A DNA stretch of 64,000 bases from Trichormus sp. NMC-1 (GCF_001858025.1 NZ_LZQD01000007.1:159879-223878); one strand, 5' to 3'; counted from the first letter of the stretch, positions 34,230 to 43,860 are shown. Program-made: numbers and translations. The notes: a model not told the origin generated them from the letters alone.

Positions 34230-34555
34230 GTTTTTTCACTAATGTCTTTACATTTCTAGACAAATCTAAACTTTTTTATGGTGGATTGTATCTACCCTTA
34301 GATATGTACCTAAAATCAACTTGTTGATGACAATATTAAGCCGATAAAATGTAACTTTTTTTATTCACCAAATAGTTGTTCTAAAAACTCAAAAACTATT
34401 CTGTATCTGCTTTAGGAACACAAATTAACAATCAAGATTCATGATAGTTAGTGATACTAAATACTTAGTAAAAATACTAAACATACGACTCCTGCTAGTA
34501 TCTTAGGCAAGAATTTGGGATTTCCTGAGATATAGATATAGCTAAAAGCTATTGT
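34230..34555. other. AT-rich intergenic region upstream of the fasciclin gene
   Basis: 326 bp with no credible frame or recognised repeat. A region of A/T-rich direct and inverted short words (AATACTTAGTAAAAATACTA near 34459-34478) may be regulatory. It should contain the fasciclin promoter. Confidence 0.4.
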
Positions 34556-34864
34556 TTATCCTCTTATAAAATCTATATGAGCAGCTACAAGCATCTGTGC
34601 TTGTCTTAAAACGTTGCTAAATAAATAAGTCGGAATCTGCCAAGCTGCTACTGTTCTTTCTATCGTAATATCCTGTACGCTAATTGCTATTAATTCATAC
34701 TCTGATGGTTCTGTTTCAACTCCACTAGACCAAGTAAAAGCTAATAGAAAATCGTCGTATCCAGGTAAGGATGCAACCAAGCACTCTTCTGGTGCTGCTT
34801 GGCAATTAATCCCGTGTTCATTTGCAAGTGTTACTAATTTCTGGAACTTCTTGGAATTCATCAT
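34556..34864 (-). CDS. Hypothetical protein
   Basis: A 102-residue protein with no recognised domain (MNSKKFQKLVTLANEHGINC, PGYDDFLLAFTWSSGVETEP, IERTVAAWQIPTYLFSNVLR). Balanced amino acid composition, a mixed alpha/beta pattern and a codon use like its neighbours suggest a real gene. Start may be either of two adjacent ATGs (34864 or 34861). No operon partner. Confidence 0.5.
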   Translation of the reverse strand: MMNSKKFQKLVTLANEHGINCQAAPEECLVASLPGYDDFLLAFTWSSGVETEPSEYELIAISVQDITIERTVAAWQIPTYLFSNVLRQAQMLVAAHIDFIRG

Positions 34865-35326
34865 TTCTCTTTGCGTTGCATCAACAGCAGCTATAGCAAT
34901 CCAAATTCAGATATGAGAAAATACGGAAATTAAAAGCACGTATTTATATACTGTAAACGGTTCATAGTTTAACCAAATATGGAACCCCTCTCCAAACCTC
35001 TCCCCGTGAACAGGGAGAGGCTTATAACTGAGTCTTTTCATCCATAAAAAGTAAAGTTCCTAACCGTTTTGAGTATAAGTGTTTCGCGTGTCTTCTCTCT
35101 CAAGAAGGATTTAAGATAAGCTATATTATCAAATTTTCTTGCGGGGTGTGCAAGAATTTCGTCTGCTGAATGACAAAATTTAGGGGTAACTTCCCTGCGG
35201 TTGCTTTCATGCACAGAAAACAATCACAGGGAAATTACCCCTATATAATTCGACATTCGTTAGTAATAGCCGTGACAATGAAAGGCTTTTCAAACTGTCA
35301 CCTGTAACCTGTCACCTGTCACCTCA
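34865..35326. repeat. Intergenic region with hairpin repeat
   Basis: 462 bp. Near 34984-35026 there is a CCTCTCCAAACCTCTCCCCG ... GGGAGAGGCTT repeat, the same family as the insertion in the STAND gene. A 61-codon minus-strand frame at 35038-35223 has no domain or ribosome-binding site and is not called. ACCTGTCACCTGTCACC units near 35300-35322 are tandem repeats next to the heme oxygenase stop. Confidence 0.6.
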
Positions 35327-36043
35327 TTACTCAGCAGTCACCAATTCAGTGCTACCCTTGGTGCGCTTCCGTGTCATGGCGTTATAAACCATGATGCCAA
35401 TGGCTTTAATTAAGTTACCTTCTAACTCTTGGAACATCTTCATGTTCACGCCAAAAGCGGCATTTGCTTCTTCTGTAATGCGATCGCCTGTAGCATCATC
35501 AATAGGCATAGCATCCAAATTTTGACGATACTCGGCTTTAAATGCCTTCTCATCGGTAATATCTGCAAACTCATAAAAAGCAGTCCCTTCCCCTTCACCC
35601 AGCTTCATCGCTGTTTGGGCAATACCTTTAAGGATTTGTCCACCCGATAAATCACCTAGATAACGGGTATAAGAATGAGCAATTAATAACTCTGGTTCTG
35701 TGGCAGAAATTTCCCGAATCCGGTTTACATAAGCCTCACCCGCAGGAGATAATTTGATTTGTTCCCGCCAGTTGTAACCGTAGTAGTAAGTTAAATCTTG
35801 CTCTAAAGTATGTTTGCGGTTGAGTTGGGGAAAATAAATTTTGCCAACAATCGGGTGATTGCGGTGCTTCTCCATCTCCTCTTCCATAGCCGAGTAGATG
35901 AAATAAAAGTTAGCAACTAATTTGCGGTAGGAGTTTTTCTCTACTACTCCCTTTAAAAAACACTTGACAAATCCCACATTTTCTGCCATGGTGTGGGCTT
36001 TCTTTGTACCTACACGTAATTTGCTTGCTAAATTGCTGCTCAT
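35327..36043 (-). CDS. ho1: Heme oxygenase (biliverdin-forming)
   Basis: A 238-residue protein with the proximal heme ligand His17 in LRVGTKKAHTMAENVGFVKC, distal-helix motif YLGDLSGGQILKGIAQTAMK near residues 128-147, and FYSAM-like region FYFIYSAMEEEM. It opens heme to biliverdin, CO and iron, supplying phycobilin and phytochrome chromophores, with ferredoxin as electron donor. Full length for cyanobacterial HO1. Single gene; the 395-bp upstream gap is shared with divergent glmM. Confidence 0.95.
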   Translation of the reverse strand: MSSNLASKLRVGTKKAHTMAENVGFVKCFLKGVVEKNSYRKLVANFYFIYSAMEEEMEKHRNHPIVGKIYFPQLNRKHTLEQDLTYYYGYNWREQIKLSPAGEAYVNRIREISATEPELLIAHSYTRYLGDLSGGQILKGIAQTAMKLGEGEGTAFYEFADITDEKAFKAEYRQNLDAMPIDDATGDRITEEANAAFGVNMKMFQELEGNLIKAIGIMVYNAMTRKRTKGSTELVTAE

Positions 36044-36438
36044 ATTAAATTTCTCAACTCTAAAAAAATTAACTGCTGGAGTTTTCTGTACTAACGGCTA
36101 AAAAACACCATTAAAACGTTACATTAAAACTATTTGATGAGAATTTATATTAAAATTCTTTAAGATACAGAATATTTGTGTTAGATTATACAGACTTGTG
36201 AGAAATTTAGATATATTTTTTTGTCTTTATGATTTAAGCAGCTATGATTTACACAATATTCATCGTTAATGATCTATAACTATATGTAATTTTACGTAAT
36301 ATAGGATCGTTAAACTTAATTGTCATTAAGAAAAGCAATTACAGGCGAACTGTTGAAAAGCAATTTCGTCAGATCAGAATTGTTGAACAAAGTCTAACGT
36401 GTTATTCTCCGGTGTGATTGTGTGGAGTGTCTAAAAAT
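36044..36438. promoter_or_regulatory. Divergent promoter region of heme oxygenase and glmM
   Basis: 395 bp between divergent genes, AT-rich, without repeats or a credible gene. Contains several T/A-rich tracts and near-palindromes (ATGTAATTTTACGTAAT at about 36284-36300) that could be protein-binding sites. No specific regulator site is claimed. Confidence 0.45.
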
Positions 36439-37911
36439 ATGGTTTCTTCTATAACTCGGACTCAAGGCTGGATTTCTGAGGGTTCTTTTACCAAATCTGA
36501 AGAATTGAGAACAGGAATTGAAAATAGTTGTGCGCTTAACTTAATTCCCCTACCTGCAAATCCCTTATTTGGTACAGATGGGATTCGCGGGAAAGTGGGA
36601 GAATTGCTGAGTGCGCCCTTAGCGTTGCAAGTGGGTTTTTGGGCGGGTATTGTATTACGCAATCATGGGGCAGAAGTTGGCCCAGTGATTGTAGGACAGG
36701 ACTCTCGAAACTCCAGCGATATGTTAGCCATGGCCTTGAGTGCAGGTTTAACAGCAGCAGGATTAGAAGTTTGGTATTTAGGGTTATGTCCTACTCCCTG
36801 TGTGGCCTATCTTGCCAGCATGAGTGATGCTATCGGTGGGATTATGATTTCTGCCAGCCACAATCCACCAGAAGATAACGGCATTAAACTTTTTGGTGCC
36901 AATGGTGCGAAATTGTCCCCAGCATTACAGGCAGAAATTGAAGCAGGACTGCGGGGTAAGATATCACCTGGGGCGGTTGTGGATAAATGCGGACGGCATT
37001 ATTCACGGACAGAGTTAATAGGGCATTATCGTGAGGCGTTGCAACAACCTTTACACCCGGCGGTGAATCTTCAGGGGATGAAGATTGTTTTAGACTTAGC
37101 TTGGGGGGCAGCAGTTGGGTTAGCGCCGTCGGTATTTCAACAAATGGGTGCAGAGGTGATTTGTCTGCATAATCAAGCAGATGGCGATCGCATTAATGTT
37201 AACTGCGGTTCCACTCATTTAGATATTCTCCAAGCCACAGTTAAGCAACATCACGCCGATATCGGTTTTGCCTTTGATGGTGATGCTGATCGGGTTTTAG
37301 CTGTGGATAATACGGGCAGAGAAATTAATGGTGATTATATTCTTTACCTCTGGGGTTGTCACTTACAACAAAAGCAACAGTTACCAGATAACCTGATTAT
37401 TTCTACTGTCATGGCTAACTTAGGCTTTGAGAAAGCTTGGCAGCAATTGGGTGGTAAATTAATTCGTACCGCCGTAGGTGATCAGTATGTGCAAGCCGAA
37501 ATGCTACGGACAGGGGGAATGCTAGGCGGTGAACAATCAGGTCACATTCTCTGCCGTCATTATGGCATTACCGGTGATGGCTTGTTAACAGCTTTGCATA
37601 TAGCTACTGTGGTCAAAGAAGCAGGTGTTTCATTGAGTGAAATGGTAGATCAAAGCTTTCAAACTTATCCGCAACTATTACGGAATGTGCGAGTCTTAGA
37701 TCGTGAGCGCCGTTTAGGATGGCAAAATTGTCAACCTGTACAAAATGCGATCGCACAAGCTGAAGCGGCAATGGGTGATAGAGGAAGAATCTTAGTCCGC
37801 GCTTCTGGTACAGAACCATTAATCAGAGTCATGGTTGAAGCTGCCAATGCTGAACTTGCTAACCATTGGACAAATGAATTAGTCTCAAAAGTCCAGCAAC
37901 ATTTAGCATAA
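36439..37911 (+). CDS. glmM: Phosphoglucosamine mutase
   Basis: A 490-residue protein from ATG 36439 (an upstream TGT-containing extension from GTG 36418 is not favoured). Active-site serine in [19 protein letters not shown] near residue 140, metal loop [13 protein letters not shown] near 280, substrate loop GGEQSGHIL near 365 and phosphate-binding [15 protein letters not shown] near 455. It interconverts glucosamine-6-P and glucosamine-1-P for UDP-GlcNAc and peptidoglycan synthesis. The first 45 residues before [15 protein letters not shown] are a longer N-terminal extension than in E. coli GlmM. Confidence 0.92.
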   Translation: MVSSITRTQGWISEGSFTKSEELRTGIENSCALNLIPLPANPLFGTDGIRGKVGELLSAPLALQVGFWAGIVLRNHGAEVGPVIVGQDSRNSSDMLAMALSAGLTAAGLEVWYLGLCPTPCVAYLASMSDAIGGIMISASHNPPEDNGIKLFGANGAKLSPALQAEIEAGLRGKISPGAVVDKCGRHYSRTELIGHYREALQQPLHPAVNLQGMKIVLDLAWGAAVGLAPSVFQQMGAEVICLHNQADGDRINVNCGSTHLDILQATVKQHHADIGFAFDGDADRVLAVDNTGREINGDYILYLWGCHLQQKQQLPDNLIISTVMANLGFEKAWQQLGGKLIRTAVGDQYVQAEMLRTGGMLGGEQSGHILCRHYGITGDGLLTALHIATVVKEAGVSLSEMVDQSFQTYPQLLRNVRVLDRERRLGWQNCQPVQNAIAQAEAAMGDRGRILVRASGTEPLIRVMVEAANAELANHWTNELVSKVQQHLA

Positions 37912-37934
37912 TCAAGTGCTAAGTAAGCGCCTCC

Positions 37935-37966
37935 GGCAGCCGGGAGTAACTCGAAAAAGTGAGATC
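37935..37966. repeat. Inverted repeat left arm around the four-helix gene
   Basis: GGCAGCCGGGAGTAACTCGA through AAAGTGAGATC. It pairs, with 2-nt gap and a few mismatches, with the reverse complement of 38478-38511. It is followed by GGGGAGGCA tandem units (37981-38018), which are mirrored by CCCCTG units after the gene. Confidence 0.75.
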
Positions 37967-38022
37967 ATGGTGAAGAGAGCAGGGGAGGCAGGGGAGGCAA
38001 GGGACGCAGGGGAGGCAAAACG

Positions 38023-38430
38023 GTGAATAAACAAGCAATCAAAGATCATAAAGATTTGGGGATTTATAAAATTGCCTTTGAAGCAGCAATGAAAATTTTT
38101 GAGCTATCAAAGAAGTTCCCTGTGGAGGAGAGATATTCGTTAACTGATCAAATTCGTAGATCCTCACGTTCTGTTTGTGCTAATTTAGCTGAAGCATGGA
38201 GAAAGCGGCGTTATGAAGCAGCATTTATCGCTAAATTAAGTGATTGTGTTCGCGGAGCGTGTCGAAGACAGGCTGAAGCTGCCGAAACTCAAACCTGGAT
38301 TGAATTTGCTGTCAAATGTAACTACATGGATGTAGAAATAGGAAGAGAAGTTTATGCAAATTACAACCAAGTTTTATCCGGTTTGGTGAATATGATTAAT
38401 AATCCATCACCTTGGTTGCGAAATCACTAA
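38023..38430 (+). CDS. Four-helix-bundle protein (23S rRNA IVP-like family)
   Basis: A 135-residue protein from GTG 38023: IKDHKDLGIYKIAFEAAMKI, RYSLTDQIRRSSRSVCANLA and TWIEFAVKCNYMDVEIGREV, typical of the S23/four-helix bundle family, whose members were first found in 23S rRNA intervening sequences and as diversity-generating-element accessory proteins. Between SD and AEAAETQ, nine residues (CVRGACRRQ, 38245-38271) are an apparent in-frame repeat insertion. The gene is bracketed by an imperfect inverted repeat and by G-rich/C-rich tandem units. No reverse transcriptase is nearby. Biological role unknown. Confidence 0.85.
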   Translation: MNKQAIKDHKDLGIYKIAFEAAMKIFELSKKFPVEERYSLTDQIRRSSRSVCANLAEAWRKRRYEAAFIAKLSDCVRGACRRQAEAAETQTWIEFAVKCNYMDVEIGREVYANYNQVLSGLVNMINNPSPWLRNH

Positions 38431-38477
38431 TCCCCCCCCTGCATCCCCTGAATCCCCTGCGCCCCCTGCTGTTTCAG

Positions 38478-38511
38478 GATCTCACAAAATCGAGTTGCTC
38501 CACCGGCAGCC
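38478..38511. repeat. Inverted repeat right arm around the four-helix gene
   Basis: GATCTCACAAAATCGAGTTG through CTCCACCGGCAGCC, the reverse-complement partner of 37935-37966 (about 26 of 32 positions match with one 2-nt gap). The pair encloses a roughly 510-bp unit containing one gene. Confidence 0.75.
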
Positions 38512-38549
38512 TACGCTAACGTAATTCGTAGTTGCAATCACTGGGGGCT

Positions 38550-38612
38550 TGTACCCTCCTAATTACGAATTACGAATTACGAATTACGAATTATGAATTA
38601 CGAATTAGTAAT
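38550..38612. repeat. STRR heptamer array upstream of hpsL
   Basis: Tandem AATTACG units (TTACGAATTACGAATTACGA and continuing) just before the hpsL start. Same family as 7848-7995. Confidence 0.75.
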
Positions 38613-38620
38613 TATTGGTC

Positions 38621-40306
38621 ATGGCAAAAACAAAGCGGAAATCTCAGGGAAAAAAAAAGCAGTCAAAAGCCGAGACTTCCACCCTCAGCCTGAAAGAAGA
38701 GTTAGCCCAAAAGCGCAAAGCCGCCCAAGCACGTAAAGAATTTACCAGCTTAATCAGTAAACTTTTAGGAAGCGGTTTATTCCTGGGAATGCTGCTTTTT
38801 CTCGTCGGTGGAATTAAAATCGCAATTCCTGGCGTATTAGGCATCGTGGTGATATCCCTTTGCTACAAATATCCCCGCCAAGCTTTATTTGCCTTTGTGA
38901 TGTACGTACCTTTTGCAGGTACAATTATTTATATGTTGGGTAACAGTCCCATACTCCAATTAGCTAAAGATGCTTTTTATGTGCCAGTAGCGATCGCACT
39001 GTGGCAAACTTGCAAAAAACAAAATCAACCCTTCATCGTTCCTAAAGCCATTAAAACCCCACTTTTGATTCTCTTCGGTTGCTCTTTGCTAACCCTGATG
39101 TTTATCAATGGTGGACAGCAGTTCAACCCACCTATTAGCAATGTACCCGTGGGAATTCTAACCCCACCTTCTAATGACATACCTCTAGGGGTGGGAATTC
39201 TCGGTTTAAAAGTGTTCTTAGGCTATTTACCCTTAATTAGTTGTGTCTATTATTTAATTCGCAATAAGCAAGATTTTATACTGTTATCGCGCCTTCAGAT
39301 TGTCCTGATACTAATCTGCGGTATCTTGGGAGTTATCCAATATATCCTACTCACAATTGGAGTATGTAAAGGGACTGTGGGTGTGTCAGGAGATGCCTTA
39401 TTTAAAGCATCCCTAGAAGCTCGTTGCTTTTTTGGTGGAGCATTATTATATACTCCTGAACAGGGGGTAATTCGCTTGCCAGGAACCTTTGTCGCTCCTT
39501 GGCAATGGGCATGGTTCTTAATTTCCAGTACCTTTTTTACCTTTGCCACCACTTTTAGTGACAAATCCATTATTTGGCGGTTGGTCAGTTTGGTGGCTTT
39601 AGCATTAGTTTTTGTGAACGCCGTTATCTCTGGACAGAGAATTGCCTTAGCTTTAGTACCAACTTGCTTCGTACTTTTGCTATTATTGACTGGTCAAATT
39701 GGCAACCTTAAACGGTTTATTCCACTAGTAGGAGGGTTTGCACTGATTTTAGTAATTGCAATGGCAGCTAACCCCGTTGTTGTGCAAGACAGAATGGATA
39801 GTTTCGTTAGTCGGTGGAATGCAGCACCACCTCAAGCATTTATTGTTGGCCAATTTGAGGACAGCTGGAAAAATGTTGATACTCCTATCGGTAGTGGCTT
39901 AGGTCGAGCCACAAACTCGGCTCGTGTTATGGGTTCAACCAGGTTAGTGGAAACCTACTACCCCAAATTACTCTATGAAGTGGGAATTGTCGGAGTTTTG
40001 GCTTTTTTAGGCTTGGTTACTAGTATCACAATTGCGGCTTTTAAGGCACATCGCACCATCAAAAACCGTGACTTACGGACTTATGGCGCAAGTATGTGGG
40101 TGTTTATACTGTTTATTAGCTATAATACATATTACTACCCTTTAGATGTCGATCCAGTTGCTGTTTATTATTGGTTGTGTGCGGGAATAGCATTCAAATT
40201 GCCAGTAATCGATAAACAAGAAAGCCAAGAAGAAATACCAGGTAACCAAAAAGGTCAGAAAAAACGTTCGTTTAAAAATAATCTCAATAGTCAAGTATGT
40301 ATCTGA
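38621..40306 (+). CDS. hpsL: O-antigen ligase/polymerase-like protein, HpsL-type
   Basis: A 561-residue polytopic membrane protein from ATG 38621 with a basic N-terminus (AKTKRKSQGKKKQSKA), about eleven membrane helices and a large loop region near residues 390-440 (NPVVVQDRMDSFVSRWNAAP). Layout resembles Wzy/WaaL polymerases. It is first in a five-gene run (membrane polymerase, acyltransferase, GT2, GT4, GT4) that matches the hpsL-hpsP part of the hormogonium polysaccharide locus described in Nostoc punctiforme. Role: polymerising or exporting a motility-associated exopolysaccharide. Symbol is by context and resemblance. Confidence 0.7.
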   Translation: MAKTKRKSQGKKKQSKAETSTLSLKEELAQKRKAAQARKEFTSLISKLLGSGLFLGMLLFLVGGIKIAIPGVLGIVVISLCYKYPRQALFAFVMYVPFAGTIIYMLGNSPILQLAKDAFYVPVAIALWQTCKKQNQPFIVPKAIKTPLLILFGCSLLTLMFINGGQQFNPPISNVPVGILTPPSNDIPLGVGILGLKVFLGYLPLISCVYYLIRNKQDFILLSRLQIVLILICGILGVIQYILLTIGVCKGTVGVSGDALFKASLEARCFFGGALLYTPEQGVIRLPGTFVAPWQWAWFLISSTFFTFATTFSDKSIIWRLVSLVALALVFVNAVISGQRIALALVPTCFVLLLLLTGQIGNLKRFIPLVGGFALILVIAMAANPVVVQDRMDSFVSRWNAAPPQAFIVGQFEDSWKNVDTPIGSGLGRATNSARVMGSTRLVETYYPKLLYEVGIVGVLAFLGLVTSITIAAFKAHRTIKNRDLRTYGASMWVFILFISYNTYYYPLDVDPVAVYYWLCAGIAFKLPVIDKQESQEEIPGNQKGQKKRSFKNNLNSQVCI

Positions 40307-40307
40307 T

Positions 40308-41423
40308 ATGAATACTCAAAGTCAAACACAAATAAGCAGATTTCATTGGATTGATAGAACAAAAGGATTAGCAATATTAGGAATTATTTTATTTCATTTT
40401 TTTCAAAATTATCCAGAACGTAATCAATTGATTTCTATTTTAGATAGAAATTTCGCCAGAATCGGATATGCTGCCGTCGATATATTTTTTTTAATGGCCG
40501 GTTTTAACACCAGCTATGCCTTAGTATCTCGATCAATGAAAGCAGGGAGTGATCAAATCAAAGTCAGATGGAAATCATGGTTGGGAAAAAGATTATTTAG
40601 GCTTTATCCATCTTATTGGTTAGCTGTAATATTAACTTGCTTACTTTATTATTTTTTTGGTAGGTTTCAAATTACTTCAACACCAAACTTTATTTTATCG
40701 GTTCTCGGTTTAGCAGGTGTCCATACACAAGCAATTAACCCAGGCTTCTGGTTTTTTACTGTAATTCTCGAAGCTTATCTTGTAACACCTTTGATATTTA
40801 TAATTTGCAAAAATAAACGCCTAGAGATTTTATGGACTGGAATTATCGCAGCTACTCTTACTAAAATCCTTGCTTTCTACTTCCTGTTAGAAAATAATAC
40901 GGCTAGTTACTTATTTTTCTTGCAAAATAATTTTCTGGGTAGCTATATATTTCAGTTTTTTCTGGGTTTGTATTGGGGATTTATTTATGCTGAACATCAT
41001 GAATTTAGGAAAATAGATTTTCAGGTATCTAGCATTGTTTTTGCTTTAGGTTTGATGCTCTATGGTTTTTTGGTGATCAAAGGTATAAATATTATATATA
41101 TGCTAGGTTTCGATATGCTATTTACTCCCTTCTTCTTTTTGGGTATAAAAGCAATATTATGGAAATTAGAAAAAATAGTCAGCTTAAAATGGATTCTCAG
41201 TTTTCTTTCAATTTCAGGAATTTATTCTTACCAAATTTATCTCATTCATCAACCGTTATACTTTGTACTTCTACCTAAATTAACTAAAAGCATACAGATA
41301 AATAGTTATTTGACCATATTATTTTCTTTATTTATATCTCTAACTTTACTAACAATATATATTTTTATGTTTACTAAATTAGAAAAAATTCTTATGCAAA
41401 AACTAGAACGTGTTTACAAATAA
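40308..41423 (+). CDS. Acyltransferase 3 family membrane protein
   Basis: A 371-residue integral membrane protein with FHWIDRTKGLAILGIILFHF near residue 12 (the family's R/H motif with catalytic His), YAAVDIFFLMAGFNTSYAL, RLYPSYWLAVILTCLLYYFF and about ten helices. Acyltransferase-3 proteins O-acetylate or succinylate surface sugars. Starts 1 nt after hpsL stop (TGATATGAAT), so tightly coupled. By position it may be HpsM, but I am not certain of that name. Confidence 0.82.
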   Translation: MNTQSQTQISRFHWIDRTKGLAILGIILFHFFQNYPERNQLISILDRNFARIGYAAVDIFFLMAGFNTSYALVSRSMKAGSDQIKVRWKSWLGKRLFRLYPSYWLAVILTCLLYYFFGRFQITSTPNFILSVLGLAGVHTQAINPGFWFFTVILEAYLVTPLIFIICKNKRLEILWTGIIAATLTKILAFYFLLENNTASYLFFLQNNFLGSYIFQFFLGLYWGFIYAEHHEFRKIDFQVSSIVFALGLMLYGFLVIKGINIIYMLGFDMLFTPFFFLGIKAILWKLEKIVSLKWILSFLSISGIYSYQIYLIHQPLYFVLLPKLTKSIQINSYLTILFSLFISLTLLTIYIFMFTKLEKILMQKLERVYK

Positions 41424-41492
41424 ATTAATGTTGGAAATAAAAATGCTAACTTTAAACAAGTTTAATTAATACCATCTAAATCATCAAAACTT

Positions 41493-42473
41493 ATGGATAA
41501 TTTACCTCTTATTTCAGTTGTTATTCCCACATATCGACGAGAGAAACTGCTCCGGGATAGTATTGTCGATGTTTTAAAGCAAGACTATCCACATTTTGAA
41601 GTTTTAGTAGTAGACCAAACCCAAACTCACGAACCAGAAACTCAAGCTTTTTTGGAGGAAATGTCAGCAGCAGGTAAAATTAAATTGTTGCGTTTGGATT
41701 GGGCTAGTTTACCAGGAGCGCGAAATTATGCGGTGAGAAGATCACAGGGTGAAATCATCTTATTTATTGATGATGATGTAGTTTTAAATCCTGGATTTTT
41801 AACGGCTCATGTCAACAATTATTTGCAAAATCCAGAGATAGGGGCGGTTGCGGGGCGGGTTTTTGACAGGATGAAATTAGGTGACTCTGGGGGAGAATTG
41901 GAGATTGAATATCTACCCCCAGAAGCAATGGACCCTGGTATTGCTTGGTATCACATTGATTTAGTCCATACTACCAAACCTCAACAGGTACTGACAGCAC
42001 GGGGTTGTAATATGTCTTTTCGTAGCGAAATTTTTACTAAGTATGGGCTGAAGTTTGATGAGCGGTTTCGCGGTAGTGCGGTGCGGGAAGAATCAGATTT
42101 CTGTTTGCGGGTCAGAAAAACTGGGTATAAAATTTGGTATGACCCAGCGGCGCATTTGGTACATTTAGGGGAAGAAACGGGAGGCTGTCATGATATTAGT
42201 ATGCGATCGCTAAATTATCAAATCACTTTCTATCACAACCATTTTTTACTGGGGTTGAAAAATCTCACTTTTACCCAGGCTTTACGTCTCTATGGACGTT
42301 TGTTTGATTGTCACGTTCTGGGGAATCCACCTTGTTATAAAAGCGGTTCTCCGATTAAAGTTGCAACTCGTGGGGTTTTCTATGTTTTGGGTTTTCTGAA
42401 AGCTGTGGGTAGTATGATTCAATCACTCTGGAATGATGGACAAATTTACAGTCGTTTAGATCAACAGATTTAG
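41493..42473 (+). CDS. hpsN: Family 2 glycosyltransferase, HpsN-like
   Basis: A 326-residue GT2 protein: LISVVIPTYRREKLLRDSIV, VLVVDQTQ, the metal-binding IILFIDDDVVLNPGFLTAHV near residue 90 and acceptor-side loop ARGCNMSFRSEIFTKYGLKF, with ED-type base VREESDFCLRVRKTGYKIWY. Soluble or membrane-associated through the C-terminal hydrophobic stretch (GVFYVLGFLKAVGSMIQSLW). Third gene of the polysaccharide cluster. The symbol is inferred from order. Confidence 0.75.
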   Translation: MDNLPLISVVIPTYRREKLLRDSIVDVLKQDYPHFEVLVVDQTQTHEPETQAFLEEMSAAGKIKLLRLDWASLPGARNYAVRRSQGEIILFIDDDVVLNPGFLTAHVNNYLQNPEIGAVAGRVFDRMKLGDSGGELEIEYLPPEAMDPGIAWYHIDLVHTTKPQQVLTARGCNMSFRSEIFTKYGLKFDERFRGSAVREESDFCLRVRKTGYKIWYDPAAHLVHLGEETGGCHDISMRSLNYQITFYHNHFLLGLKNLTFTQALRLYGRLFDCHVLGNPPCYKSGSPIKVATRGVFYVLGFLKAVGSMIQSLWNDGQIYSRLDQQI

Positions 42474-42479
42474 ATTTTT

Positions 42480-42672
42480 CTAACTCTACAATTAAAACAT
42501 CTTTCTTGTGGGGTGGGCATCTTGCCCGCCAGAAGAATATGGATTAAATGAACCGCGAAGACGCGAAGGACGCGAAGAAAGATGGAAGAAGGAGGAAGAT
42601 CAATGTTATTCTGCTGGGGAAGGATTAGGTTTTTCTTTATTTCAATGTTGTCAATTATATTCAAAATTTATT
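42480..42672. repeat. Repeat-containing spacer between hpsN and hpsO
   Basis: Contains GGGGTGGGCATCTTGCCCGCC (42510-42530, hairpin) and AACCGCGAAGACGCGAAGGA tandem units (42550-42585). A 55-codon upstream extension of hpsO reads through these repeats but is not a real N-terminus. Confidence 0.65.
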
Positions 42673-43857
42673 ATGAGAATTTTAGTTGCTAGTCATACCT
42701 ATATTGTAGATTTGAATTGCGAAAAGTTACGCGCTTTATCACGACTACAACCGGGAATTGAAGTTACTGTTGTAGTTCCTAAATGTTGGAAACCAGGAGG
42801 GGTGCAAAACAAAATTATTGAATCTAAATATCGTGATGAAGGTGCATTTAAAATAGTACCTGTATCTAATTTTAGTCAAAATCATCAAGGACTTCTGACT
42901 TTTGGTGCTGATTTGATAACTTTGTTGCGAAAATTTCGCCCCCAAATTATTCATGTAGAACAAGGTTCTAGGGGTTTGGCTTATACACAAATGATTGTCT
43001 TAAATCAGCTATTAGGACTTAAAGCTAAAAATGTATTTTTTACTTGGTGGAATTTACCTTATGAATTAAAATTACCCGTTGCTTTATTAGAAAAATATAA
43101 TCTTAACAACAGTCACGGTATTATTTCTGGTAATCAAGATGGTGCGGAAATTTTACGTCAACGAGGATATAATGGCACCATTAAAGTTATGCCACAATTA
43201 GGTGTAGATGAAACTCTTTTTACTCCTCAACTTCAGCCAGAATTAGCCGCTAAATTAGGTATCAATGAAGGAGATTTTGTTGTTGGGTTTGTGGGCAGAT
43301 TTGTACCAGAAAAAGGTTTATTAACTCTCTTGCAATCATTGATATCTTTAAAAGATCAACCTTGGAAATTACTTCTATTAGGACGAGGAGATTTAAAAGA
43401 TGAATTAATTAAAATCTCAGCAGAAAATAATATTCAAGATAGACTAATTATGGTAGAAAGTGTTCCCCATGATGAAGTCGCTAAATATATCAATTTAATG
43501 AGTACTTTAGTTTTGCCTTCAGAAACAACTTACAAGTTTAAAACTCTCACTGCTGTAGGTTGGAAGGAACAATTTGGTCATGTTTTAATTGAAGCTATGG
43601 CTTGTAAAGTTCCTGTAATTGGTTCTGACTCTGGGGAAATTCCTTATGTAATCGGTGATGCTGGTTTAATCTTTCCTGAAGGTGATTCTCAAGCTTTAGC
43701 TAATTGTTTGTTGCAATTAATGGAAAAACCTGATTTGGCTGAAAGTTTGGGTGCTTTGGGTTATGAAAAAGCCATGTTTCAATATACAAATAAGGCTTTA
43801 GCACAGCAACAGTTTGAGTTTTACAGCAGAATTCAGGAGTCAGGAGTAAAAGCATAG
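42673..43857 (+). CDS. hpsO: Family 4 glycosyltransferase, HpsO-like
   Basis: A 394-residue GT-B enzyme from ATG 42673 (MRILVASHTYIVDLNCEKLR). Donor-binding region: VVGFVGRFVPEKGLLTLLQS near residue 200, LLLLGRGDLKDELIK, and the ExxxG motif in FGHVLIEAMACKVPVIGSDS near 305 with GEIPYVIGDAGLIFPEGD. The last residues IQESGVKA are encoded by a GGAGTCA repeat unit, unlike the preceding conserved sequence. Four nt before hpsP. Adds a sugar to the hormogonium polysaccharide by context. Confidence 0.75.
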   Translation: MRILVASHTYIVDLNCEKLRALSRLQPGIEVTVVVPKCWKPGGVQNKIIESKYRDEGAFKIVPVSNFSQNHQGLLTFGADLITLLRKFRPQIIHVEQGSRGLAYTQMIVLNQLLGLKAKNVFFTWWNLPYELKLPVALLEKYNLNNSHGIISGNQDGAEILRQRGYNGTIKVMPQLGVDETLFTPQLQPELAAKLGINEGDFVVGFVGRFVPEKGLLTLLQSLISLKDQPWKLLLLGRGDLKDELIKISAENNIQDRLIMVESVPHDEVAKYINLMSTLVLPSETTYKFKTLTAVGWKEQFGHVLIEAMACKVPVIGSDSGEIPYVIGDAGLIFPEGDSQALANCLLQLMEKPDLAESLGALGYEKAMFQYTNKALAQQQFEFYSRIQESGVKA

Positions 43858-43860
43858 AAA

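Noticed and set aside
35038-35223. 61-codon minus-strand frame near heme oxygenase
   Set aside because: No domain, no ribosome-binding site, atypical composition.
42508-42672. 55-codon N-terminal extension of the HpsO-like gene
   Set aside because: It reads through tandem repeats; ATG 42673 gives the conserved GT-B N-terminus.
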